DNA from: Flavobacteriales bacterium UBA952
GTDB taxonomy: Bacteria; Bacteroidota; Bacteroidia; Flavobacteriales_D; Crocinitomicaceae
Assembly (NCBI GenBank): GCA_002293185.1
Contig: DBCS01000008.1
Span: forward strand, 333,085-397,084
DNA length: 64,000 bases
Reading direction: 5' to 3'
The position numbers were made by a program, and so were the translations under genes. Below the pieces are notes generated by a model. It had not been told where the DNA came from. It saw only the letters and a program-made list of their open reading frames with translations, and did no database searches. Positions 42,328 to 49,096 of this stretch are shown here, piece by piece. Numbering within the stretch: position 1 is the first letter of the stretch; the number at the start of each line of letters is the position of its first letter.

Positions 42328-42900
42328 TTAATTATTTTCCCCATCTTTACCCTCATTCCGTTCCCTCCGTTTTCTTGCCTCCTCACTCCATTGTTTTTTC
42401 AGCGTAGGGCTTAAGAAAATGAACTCTGTTGATTTTTCAGATTCTTTATTGACATTATCTACTTGTTTTTCACCTTTAGAAAGTCGGTGGCTGGTCATGT
42501 ATTCCATTATTGACGCATGCGTGCGTTCTTGTTTCATTTTTTCAGCAAGTGCCTCTCGATGTTCGGCAAGTAATTGTGGGTTATCTTCCATTTCAAGCCG
42601 GATTCCTTTTTCATCATCGGTCATTGACCAAATTATTTTGAATCTATAGAGTTTGCCTTTGAAATTGATCCTCGGCCAAGTGCCAAAAGTGCCTCCTCCA
42701 AGTGTGGAGCGGCCAGCGCCGAAATTGAATGTCTGGCCGTCGACCTTGCAAGTCATTCTATGGACGTGTTGCTTGGGTTTGATTTCGAGGGTGTGTTGGA
42801 GATAAATTTCTTTGCCTTTGAAGGTGAACGTACACGCTGAGGTGTCGAGGTCTTTGCTGCAATCGAGAAAGACCTCGTCTGGAAAAAATAGTGGTGTCAT
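42328..42900 (-). CDS. hypothetical protein with charged C-terminus
   Basis: A 190-residue soluble protein without a signal peptide. The first 100 residues are beta-rich (FFPDEVFLDCSKDLDTSACT, EIYLQHTLEI, RFKIIWSMTDDEKG) and the rest is strongly charged and helical, ending in ERNEGKDGENN. No family recognised. It starts 25 bases after the stop of the small secreted-protein gene on the same strand, so they may be cotranscribed. Confidence 0.5.
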   Translation of the reverse strand: MTPLFFPDEVFLDCSKDLDTSACTFTFKGKEIYLQHTLEIKPKQHVHRMTCKVDGQTFNFGAGRSTLGGGTFGTWPRINFKGKLYRFKIIWSMTDDEKGIRLEMEDNPQLLAEHREALAEKMKQERTHASIMEYMTSHRLSKGEKQVDNVNKESEKSTEFIFLSPTLKKQWSEEARKRRERNEGKDGENN

Positions 42901-42925
42901 GGTTTTTGAATATTATTTATCTTGA

Positions 42926-43303
42926 TTACTTCGGTCCTTCATATTCGAGAACTGCATATTCTTCGTCAAATTCTACAGGAACATCAGGTAGGGATCTGAA
43001 CCAAATCACATAGCCGGTCTTTGTTCTGGCCACGTAGGCGATGTAGACTTGGTCAGGTGCGCTAGATTTGTGGAAGTAATTGAACAATGGTGTGTCGATT
43101 TCCTTGCGGTTGACATTTAAGCTATGCATCTTAGCACCGTTGTACTCGAGGGTGTTGAGAGCGATGCTCAGCGCTGTGTTCATGTCGTGGGCAGTGGTGT
43201 AGAAGTTACCGTCATTGAGAACTTCGTAATCAGCCCTATCCGGTTTCCATTGGGCGTGTGCGTTACTAGCAGTGAGTACTAAAATCAAAAGGAGTTTTTT
43301 CAT
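42926..43303 (-). CDS. small secreted protein (hypothetical)
   Basis: A 125-residue protein with a signal peptide (MKKLLLILVLTASNAHAQ) and a compact mixed mature domain (DYEVLNDGNFYTTAHDMN, VYIAYVARTKTGYVIWFRSL). No family recognised. Upstream, 43335-43379 carries a cluster of palindromes that could be an operator for this gene or the divergent selU. Confidence 0.55.
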   Translation of the reverse strand: MKKLLLILVLTASNAHAQWKPDRADYEVLNDGNFYTTAHDMNTALSIALNTLEYNGAKMHSLNVNRKEIDTPLFNYFHKSSAPDQVYIAYVARTKTGYVIWFRSLPDVPVEFDEEYAVLEYEGPK

Positions 43304-43334
43304 GGTAGTTTATTTTAGATGGTGAATACTAGAG

Positions 43335-43379
43335 AAGCGCTTCTAGTGGTTTATACCAAAACCTCTTAAGAGGTAACCA
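43335..43379. repeat. palindrome cluster between a secreted-protein gene and selU
   Basis: A perfect 14-base palindrome ACCTCTTAAGAGGT (43361-43374) is flanked by TGGTT (43347-43351) and AACCA (43375-43379), and next to it is the palindrome GAAGCGCTTC (43334-43343). The cluster is noncoding and could form a cruciform or bind a dimeric regulator. Function unknown. Confidence 0.4.
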
Positions 43380-43468
43380 TAAAAATCAAAAAGATTACAA
43401 ATAAAATTTTTGCGAAGAACAATAAAGTAATTGAATAATCTAGACTGAGTTGCTCCATTTGTATTGCT

Positions 43469-43476
43469 TACCTTTG
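43469..43476 (+). promoter_or_regulatory. promoter of selU-selD
   Basis: TACCTTTG, a perfect TAnnTTTG match, with TTG at 43450-43452 sixteen bases upstream. Predicted leader about 46 bases. A small hairpin AGGCAA/TTGCCT (43478-43494) followed by TTTT lies at the leader's start. Confidence 0.5.
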
Positions 43477-43527
43477 TAGGCAAGGTGTTTGCCTTTTGTA
43501 AGACACCAAATAGTAGTAAAATCTTTT

Positions 43528-44556
43528 ATGAAAGAAAGTATTTCGATAGACTTTTACTATCAGCATTTAATGCATATTCCACTTATTGATGTGCGGTCGC
43601 CGGGAGAATTTACCAAAGGACACATCCCAAATGCCACCAATCTTGAATTATTTACAGACCATGAACGTGCAGTAGTGGGCACGGCCTACAAAAAAGAATC
43701 AAAAGAAAAAGCCTACGAACTTGGATATGAATTCGTAAAGCCCAAACTAAACGATTTTATAAGTAAATCTGCTACAATAGCGCCGCTTAAGGAGCTTGCC
43801 ATACACTGTTGGCGTGGTGGATTGCGAAGTAATTCATTTGCAGATCATTTGGTGGCTAATGGTTTTGAAAAAGTATACGTCATTGAAGGTGGCTACAAAG
43901 CATTTCGCAACTATGTGATCCAATTTTTTGAGCAGCCTGTTGCGCTGCATGTTCTGGGCGGTTATACAGGCACAGGTAAAACTGAAATACTCCATTTTTT
44001 GGAAAAGAAAGGTCAGCAAGTCATTGATTTAGAAGGCATGGCTAGCCACAGAGGTTCGGCTTTTGGAGGAATAGATCTTCCGGCACAGCCAAGCACTGAG
44101 CAATTCGAAAATACACTTTTTTTTAAAATTCATGGATTGAACCGCAAACTACCCATTTGGGTGGAAGATGAAAGTAGAATGGTGGGTACTGTTTCTATAC
44201 CGGAAGCATTTTATAACCAAATGAGAGAAAGAACGGTTTATTTCTTGAATGTTCCTGTAGAGGAAAGAACAAAGCACTTGGTTGCCACCTATGCCAATTT
44301 GACCCACGAGAAATTAGCGGATGCCATTACTCGGATTACCAAAAGATTAGGCTATGACAACGCTAAATTTGCACAAGAAGCATTGGCCAAAAGAAATTAC
44401 GCTGAAGTGGTGAAGATTACGTTGTCGTATTATGACAAATACTATTTAAAAGGATTGCAAAATCGCGAAAACGTCAGCGTCCAAGAATACAAAACGCCGG
44501 AGGTCAGTCCAGAAAAAACGGCTGATTTTTTGATAAACTTACTTAACTCAATATAA
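43528..44556 (+). CDS. selU: tRNA 2-selenouridine synthase
   Basis: A 342-residue SelU/MnmH protein, which replaces sulfur with selenium in 2-thiouridine at the wobble position of certain tRNAs, using selenophosphate. The N-terminal rhodanese domain has the catalytic C94 in HCWRGGLRS; the C-terminal P-loop is GGYTGTGKT (144-152). The ATG at 43528 is preferred to a TTG 13 codons earlier. The stop overlaps the selD start by one base (TAATG), so translation is coupled with the supplier of selenophosphate. Confidence 0.93.
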   Translation: MKESISIDFYYQHLMHIPLIDVRSPGEFTKGHIPNATNLELFTDHERAVVGTAYKKESKEKAYELGYEFVKPKLNDFISKSATIAPLKELAIHCWRGGLRSNSFADHLVANGFEKVYVIEGGYKAFRNYVIQFFEQPVALHVLGGYTGTGKTEILHFLEKKGQQVIDLEGMASHRGSAFGGIDLPAQPSTEQFENTLFFKIHGLNRKLPIWVEDESRMVGTVSIPEAFYNQMRERTVYFLNVPVEERTKHLVATYANLTHEKLADAITRITKRLGYDNAKFAQEALAKRNYAEVVKITLSYYDKYYLKGLQNRENVSVQEYKTPEVSPEKTADFLINLLNSI

Positions 44557-45590
44557 TGAACAACGAAATAAAACTCACCAGTTTTAGCCACGGCGCAGGT
44601 TGCGGATGTAAATTGTCACCAAAAGTCTTGACAACCATATTGGAAAGCAACACGCCAAAAGTAGCAGATAGCCGCCTTATAGTGGGCAATGATACCCGAG
44701 ACGACGCCGCAGTGTACGACATCGGAAATGGAACAGGAATTATCAGTACTACCGATTTCTTTTTGCCTATAGTCGATGACCCTTTTACTTTTGGAAGAAT
44801 TGCAGCCACCAATGCCTTAAGCGATGTATATGCCATGGGGGGAAAGCCCTTAATGGCAATTGCAATTCTAGGGTGGCCCATTGACAAACTTGCCCCAGAA
44901 GTTGCTGCTCAGGTTATGGAAGGTGGCCGAAAGGCCTGTGCTGATGCGGGCATCATTATTGCTGGTGGCCATAGCATTGACAATCCAGAACCTGTTTTTG
45001 GTTTGGCCGTTACTGGGTCTGTGCTGATCGCCAACCTCAAACAAAATAATAAGGCCCAGCCAGGGTCTCTTCTTTATTTAACGAAGCCTTTGGGCGTTGG
45101 CATTTTAGCCACTGCACAAAAGAAAGGCCTCTTAGAAGAACAACACGCCTCCATTGCTGCTGATTCAATGGTGATTTTAAACGATGTAGGGTTAGCGCTC
45201 TGTGCAATTGAAGAAGTGACCGCCTTAACCGACGTAACGGGTTTTGGCCTCATGGGTCATTTACTTGAAGTTTGTGAAGGCAGCAATGTATCTGCTGTTT
45301 TACAGTACCATAAAATTCCTGTTTTCGATGAGATTCATGGCTATTTAGATCAAAAATGCGTACCGGGCGGAACACTCAGAAACTGGGACAGCTACGGACA
45401 CAAACTAACAATTGAGGACGAAAGGCAAAGACATATTTTGTGCGATCCCCAAACGAGTGGCGGCCTGTTAATTGCTGTTAAAAAAGAAGCTGCCCTAGAA
45501 GTAGAATCCATTTTAAAAAGCAAAGGACTTTATGCCGAATGCATCGGCGAATTGATTCAAAGAGACAAGTCGTTGATACGAATCGAATAG
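44556..45590 (+). CDS. selD: selenide, water dikinase (selenophosphate synthetase)
   Basis: A 344-residue SelD that makes selenophosphate from selenide and ATP. The active-site loop is GAGCGCKL (C16 and C18, then K19), with cysteine rather than selenocysteine. NDTRDDAAVY and DPQTSGGLL are the ATP-binding and C-terminal signatures. It overlaps selU by one base. No selA, selB or tRNA-Sec gene is present in the window, so its known client here is the tRNA modification. Confidence 0.95.
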   Translation: MNNEIKLTSFSHGAGCGCKLSPKVLTTILESNTPKVADSRLIVGNDTRDDAAVYDIGNGTGIISTTDFFLPIVDDPFTFGRIAATNALSDVYAMGGKPLMAIAILGWPIDKLAPEVAAQVMEGGRKACADAGIIIAGGHSIDNPEPVFGLAVTGSVLIANLKQNNKAQPGSLLYLTKPLGVGILATAQKKGLLEEQHASIAADSMVILNDVGLALCAIEEVTALTDVTGFGLMGHLLEVCEGSNVSAVLQYHKIPVFDEIHGYLDQKCVPGGTLRNWDSYGHKLTIEDERQRHILCDPQTSGGLLIAVKKEAALEVESILKSKGLYAECIGELIQRDKSLIRIE

Positions 45591-45634
45591 TAGGGGGTAG
45601 GGTTTTGAAAACAGACCAAAAACCTATAAAAGCA

Positions 45635-45668
45635 AAAACCCTAGAACATTGATACATTCTAGGGTTTT
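45635..45668. terminator. bidirectional terminator between selD and tRNA-Asp
   Basis: Perfect 12-bp stem AAAACCCTAGAA / TTCTAGGGTTTT (45635-45646 and 45657-45668) with a 10-base loop and T-rich ends on both strands. It ends selD (+) and tRNA-Asp (-). Confidence 0.8.
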
Positions 45669-45713
45669 CTATTTCCTACAGCCATATAGGACGTGTCTTT
45701 AACGAAGCGTTTG

Positions 45714-45787
45714 CGGTCTGGACGGGACTCGAACCCGCGACCCCCTGCGTGACAGGCAGGTATTCTAACCAACTGAACTACCAAACC
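45714..45787 (-). tRNA. tRNA-Asp (anticodon GTC)
   Basis: A 74-base tRNA on the minus strand. Acceptor GGTTTGG pairs with CCAGACC (one G-U); the anticodon arm is CCTGC-CTGTCAC-GCAGG with GTC at positions 34-36; the T arm contains GGTTCGAGTCC. Discriminator G; no encoded CCA. Its promoter and terminator are both clear. Confidence 0.95.
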
Positions 45788-45856
45788 AATTTCTTTCACT
45801 TGCGTGAGCAACAACAGTTGCTTGAGAATTGTGTAATGCTTTCGTTTAAGCGCGTA

Positions 45857-45887
45857 CAAAAGTAAGTTCTTTTTTGAAAAGAACAAA
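45857..45887 (-). promoter_or_regulatory. promoter of tRNA-Asp
   Basis: On the minus strand TTTG (45884-45887), 19 bases, then TACTTTTG (45857-45864): a full consensus match. The predicted leader is about 64 bases and includes a small hairpin AGCAAC-TGTT-GTTGCT near 45808-45825. Confidence 0.7.
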
Positions 45888-45956
45888 TAAAATCAGGGAT
45901 AATTTTCAGTTTACAGGCAAATCACGGGCGCTCTTTTTATTTTGGTATGATTTTGG

Positions 45957-45964
45957 TAAATTTG
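45957..45964 (+). promoter_or_regulatory. -7 element upstream of the LysM protein gene
   Basis: TAAATTTG, a perfect TAnnTTTG match ending 5 bases before the ATG at 45970, so a nearly leaderless message. No -33 TTTG at the usual spacing. Confidence 0.5.
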
Positions 45965-45969
45965 TGGTG

Positions 45970-46881
45970 ATGAAAAAAATTGCTCCACTTTTTTTCAGTT
46001 TTTTCTTTATTTCAAGCATATCGTTTCAACTAAGTGCTCAAATCCAAACCGATTCACTCAACTTGGATTCTTCCAGCATTGAAATTCAAAAAGTCGAAAT
46101 TCGAGAAAAGATTGTTATTCCTCCTTTTTGTCTGCTCAATCTAGACACCCTTCGGCTTGGCCCACATGACGAGGTAATTTGTGATTCTTACGTCGCTCTC
46201 GGGATGCCCTCGGCCTATGATGCGCTGCATTCCTTTAATGCAAGGGTTGCAGATAATTTTGGTGGATATATCAATACCAAAGTCAATAAGGGTTTAGAAG
46301 ATATCCGAAAAAAAGGATTCAATTCTGATCTTAAGCAACTTTACATTCAGATTAATCCGCTTACGCTGACCGTTTACTGGACTGCCGTGGTAGGGCCTAG
46401 CGAAGACGGACGTTGTTATGTGCGCTTGGATAGCCGTGGTTCTGCTGGTGGGGGTATGGGCGCAGTTACACCTCAGTTGTCTAGAATGCACAACTTATAT
46501 CCAACGCTTACCCCTATGCGTATGTTAGATTTCAATGAAGATGTGATTCAATGCTTTGACTGGAATAGCAGACCGCTCGATTACATTTGTAGTTATGTGA
46601 ATATCAGACAGGTATTTTACAAATATGCTGATCCTCAAGTTGGTGCTGCAATTACACTAGCAGAATACGTTGAAAAATACCCGTACGCCACAAAAGGTGA
46701 GGAGTTACCCGGTGTAAAAAAATATGTAAAGCCGAGCTACAGAACGTACAAAGTGAAGCTCGGAGACACCCTTTCTGGAATTGCTGTAAAGCAGCGTACT
46801 ACGGTGGCTAAAATTAAAAAAGCCAATGGTTTGCGCTCGGACTTCATTCGCGAAGGACAAATCTTAAAAATTCCTAAATAG
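45970..46881 (+). CDS. exported LysM domain protein
   Basis: A 303-residue protein from the ATG at 45970 with a signal peptide ending QLSAQ. The central region (about 75-240) has no family I recognise. A single LysM domain ends the protein (about 257-302: YKVKLGDTLSGIAVKQRTTV, then REGQILKIPK), so it likely binds peptidoglycan. An upstream TTG would add 32 residues overlapping the promoter and is rejected. Confidence 0.75.
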   Translation: MKKIAPLFFSFFFISSISFQLSAQIQTDSLNLDSSSIEIQKVEIREKIVIPPFCLLNLDTLRLGPHDEVICDSYVALGMPSAYDALHSFNARVADNFGGYINTKVNKGLEDIRKKGFNSDLKQLYIQINPLTLTVYWTAVVGPSEDGRCYVRLDSRGSAGGGMGAVTPQLSRMHNLYPTLTPMRMLDFNEDVIQCFDWNSRPLDYICSYVNIRQVFYKYADPQVGAAITLAEYVEKYPYATKGEELPGVKKYVKPSYRTYKVKLGDTLSGIAVKQRTTVAKIKKANGLRSDFIREGQILKIPK

Positions 46882-46891
46882 CGCAAGCATA

Positions 46892-47299
46892 TTACCAGCG
46901 CTCTGCCGATATAAAAACGGTCCCCTTAAACAAAGCAACCAAGCGTTTGTCTTGATTTTCGATACGCACTTCATACACCCCAGTGCTTTTTCCGCGATGT
47001 ATTTCTGTGCAACTGGCGGTGAGGGTGTCGTCGAGTTGTACTTTGGCGAGGTGTGCAATTTGGGTGTCGATACTCATGCATTGATACCCGTAGGTGTTGG
47101 CTGCAAAAGCCAAAGCGGAGTCGGCTAATGCGTAGGTGAGGCCGCCGTGCGCAATTTGAAATCCGTTGGTGGTTTGAGCCGTAACTGGGCAGCGCAATTG
47201 GCAAGCACCGAGCTCAAGAGCGACGATCTCCATCTGAAGCAGTTGGCTAAAGGCATCGTTGTCTAGCATGCCTTGAACAATTTCTCTTGGGCTCTTCAT
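46892..47299 (-). CDS. PaaI-type hotdog-fold thioesterase
   Basis: A 135-residue hotdog protein. FQIAHGGLTYALADSALAFA (about 47-66) contains the H-G-G and D motif of PaaI thioesterases, which hydrolyse aromatic and other acyl-CoAs. No paa genes are nearby, so the physiological substrate is unknown. It follows the MBL-fold gene by 9 bases on the same strand and is probably the last gene of that unit. Confidence 0.85.
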   Translation of the reverse strand: MKSPREIVQGMLDNDAFSQLLQMEIVALELGACQLRCPVTAQTTNGFQIAHGGLTYALADSALAFAANTYGYQCMSIDTQIAHLAKVQLDDTLTASCTEIHRGKSTGVYEVRIENQDKRLVALFKGTVFISAERW

Positions 47300-47308
47300 T
47301 TTGCTAAG

Positions 47309-48160
47309 TTACAATTCAGACAAAGAAAAAGTGTCTTTCAAGCGGATGCCTTTTTCGGTGTGTTGTAGGGTGCAGCACTCGTTTTGGGCATCGTGCTCAA
47401 AAAATAAGACGTAGTCGTTGTCGGCAGCTTCTTTCAAGAAGCGTTCTTTTTCGGTAAGGGTAAGCAAGGGGCGGGTGTCGTAGCCCATGACGTACGGCAG
47501 TGGAATATGACCAGTACTTGGAAGTAAATCGGCCATAAAAACGATGGTCTTTCCTTTGTATTGCATTTGTGGAAGCATCATGCTTTCGGTGTGGCCATCA
47601 AAAAAAGAAAGATCGATGCCTGGTAGTGCATTTTGAGTAATAAGGCCATTGCGCTCGACAAACTGCAGCTGCCCACTTTCTTGGATGGGAAGGATATTTT
47701 CTGCTAAAAAGGAAGCTTTTTCTCTTGGATTGGGTTTTGTGGCCCATTGCCAGTGCGTCTCAGAACTCCAATAGGTAGCGTTTGTGAAGACAGTTTTGTA
47801 AGCATCTTTTTGCGTATCATAAGCAATGGCGCCACCGCAGTGGTCAAAATGCAGATGCGTCAGGATGACGTCTGTGATGTCCGAGGCATGAAAACCCAAA
47901 CGCGCTAAGTTGCCGTGCAGGCTGTCCGAACCGTGCAGGTGATAGTGCGAGAAGAACTTTTCGGATTGTTTGTCGCCGATGCCCGTGTCTACTAAGATGA
48001 GCCTTTTGCCATCCTCGATGAGCAAGGAGCGCAGTGCCCATGTACACATGTTGTTGGCATCTGCCGGATTGGTTTTCTGCCAAATGGTTTTCGGGACAAC
48101 CCCAAACATAGCGCCGCCGTCGAGCTTAAAAAAACCAGTATTGAGTAGGTGTAATTTCAT
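47309..48160 (-). CDS. MBL-fold metallo-hydrolase
   Basis: A 283-residue metallo-beta-lactamase-fold protein with the zinc motif LTHLHFDHCGG (T-H-x-H-x-D-H). Later metal ligands include a histidine in FFDGHTE and the C-terminal FFEHDA. Overall pattern recalls lactonase or quinolone-processing MBL enzymes, but the substrate is unassigned. It starts 1 base after the DUF1573 lipoprotein gene and leads into the thioesterase gene. Confidence 0.85.
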   Translation of the reverse strand: MKLHLLNTGFFKLDGGAMFGVVPKTIWQKTNPADANNMCTWALRSLLIEDGKRLILVDTGIGDKQSEKFFSHYHLHGSDSLHGNLARLGFHASDITDVILTHLHFDHCGGAIAYDTQKDAYKTVFTNATYWSSETHWQWATKPNPREKASFLAENILPIQESGQLQFVERNGLITQNALPGIDLSFFDGHTESMMLPQMQYKGKTIVFMADLLPSTGHIPLPYVMGYDTRPLLTLTEKERFLKEAADNDYVLFFEHDAQNECCTLQHTEKGIRLKDTFSLSEL

Positions 48161-48161
48161 G

Positions 48162-48698
48162 TTAATTGGTGGCGATGCGTTCGGCGGTGGCGGGGTTTTT
48201 GATGACGTTGGCGCCTATATTGAGCACCACCATTGCCGGTTTGGTGTTGGCCATGACCGTTACGGTTTTGTCTTGGCGACCAAGTTGCCCAACTTTAGGA
48301 TGGAATTCCACAGCAATGATGTCGGACTTTCCTGGTTGGATTGCTTTTTCTGGTTTTTTGGGAGTGGTGCAGCCGCAAGAAGCCTTCACGTCTTGAATAA
48401 ATAAGGGCTTTTTACCGGTGTTGGTCACGATAAAACTACACAGGTGTTTGGTGTCTTCTTTGACCGTGCCAAACTCGTGCTTTAATACATTGAAGCTCAT
48501 GGTGGTCATGTTCGATTCAGCCTCTTTTTCTAGGCGTTTTTCTTCTTCGGCTACGTCTTTGAGGCGCGCCTTTAATTCTTTTGTGTTCTCGTCTGTGGCC
48601 ACCAGCGCAGTGGGCTCAGGAGCATTGGTACTTGTCGTGTTGTTGCAGGAGGACAGCGCTAAAAGGCATCCGCAACTAAGAAGTAATATCAATTTCAT
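48162..48698 (-). CDS. DUF1573 domain lipoprotein
   Basis: A 178-residue lipoprotein: the signal peptide ends in a lipobox around LALSSC (cysteine 18). After a charged coiled-coil segment (about 40-62) comes a DUF1573 Ig-like domain with the typical FGTVKEDTKHLCSFIVTNTG and ASCGCTTP blocks. DUF1573 proteins are common in Bacteroidota, with unknown function. First gene of a three-gene minus-strand unit. Confidence 0.85.
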   Translation of the reverse strand: MKLILLLSCGCLLALSSCNNTTSTNAPEPTALVATDENTKELKARLKDVAEEEKRLEKEAESNMTTMSFNVLKHEFGTVKEDTKHLCSFIVTNTGKKPLFIQDVKASCGCTTPKKPEKAIQPGKSDIIAVEFHPKVGQLGRQDKTVTVMANTKPAMVVLNIGANVIKNPATAERIATN

Positions 48699-48784
48699 TG
48701 GTCTTTATTTGAACAGGATAAATTTAGTGAAAAGTAGGTTACCTCGCTTCGTTCGGTGAACCAGTCTTGGCTTTATAGTGGATC

Positions 48785-48829
48785 AAAGCATCTTTTTGCT
48801 TCGCAAAATGGATGCTTTTTTCTTTTTTT
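48785..48829 (+). terminator. orphan plus-strand terminator, inverted copy of the tRNA-Leu terminator
   Basis: Stem AAAGCATC (48785-48792) with GATGCTTT (48811-48818), an inner TTTTTGC/GCAAAA stem and a T-rich tail. No plus-strand gene ends here. Its sequence matches the reverse complement of 48862-48904 closely, including the flanking GATCAAAGCATC and GGATGCTTTTTTCTTTT. Confidence 0.6.
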
Positions 48830-48861
48830 AACTCCCTCAAAATTTCATTTTGGACTCGTAG

Positions 48862-48898
48862 AAAAGAAAAAAGCATCCTGCCTTCGGCAAGATGCTTT
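48862..48898 (-). terminator. terminator of tRNA-Leu
   Basis: Stem AAAGCATC (48870-48877) and GATGCTTT (48891-48898) with an inner GCC/GGC stem, followed on the minus strand by a T-rich run. It begins 8 bases after the tRNA-Leu 3' end. Confidence 0.75.
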
Positions 48899-48906
48899 GA
48901 TCAATG

Positions 48907-48988
48907 TGCCCACGACTGGATTCGAACCAGCACACCTGTTGGCACCACCCCCTCAAGATGGCGTGTCTACCAATTTCACCACGTGGGC
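48907..48988 (-). tRNA. tRNA-Leu (anticodon GAG)
   Basis: An 82-base class II tRNA on the minus strand. Acceptor GCCCACG pairs with CGTGGGC; the anticodon loop TTGAGGG gives GAG; the T arm contains GGTTCGAATCC; a short variable arm lies between. Discriminator A; no encoded CCA. Confidence 0.93.
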
Positions 48989-49017
48989 AGCAGACTGTCC
49001 GATAAAGAATCGGGATG

Positions 49018-49025
49018 CAAAGATA
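49018..49025 (-). promoter_or_regulatory. -7 element of the tRNA-Leu promoter
   Basis: TATCTTTG on the minus strand, about 30 bases before the tRNA 5' end. The surrounding GGATGCAAAGATAA is identical to the rpmB promoter region. No clear -33 TTTG at 19 bases. Confidence 0.55.
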
Positions 49026-49096
49026 AATATTTTAACGAAAAGTATGCGTAGAAATGTTAGAAAGACATAACTTCGACGAAATTTTTTTATTCGCTC

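Noticed and set aside
45659..45886. 75-residue minus-strand reading frame
   Set aside because: It covers the whole tRNA-Asp gene and its promoter; not a protein gene.
48756..49070. 104-residue plus-strand reading frame
   Set aside because: It runs straight across the tRNA-Leu gene and its terminator; the protein has no recognisable features.
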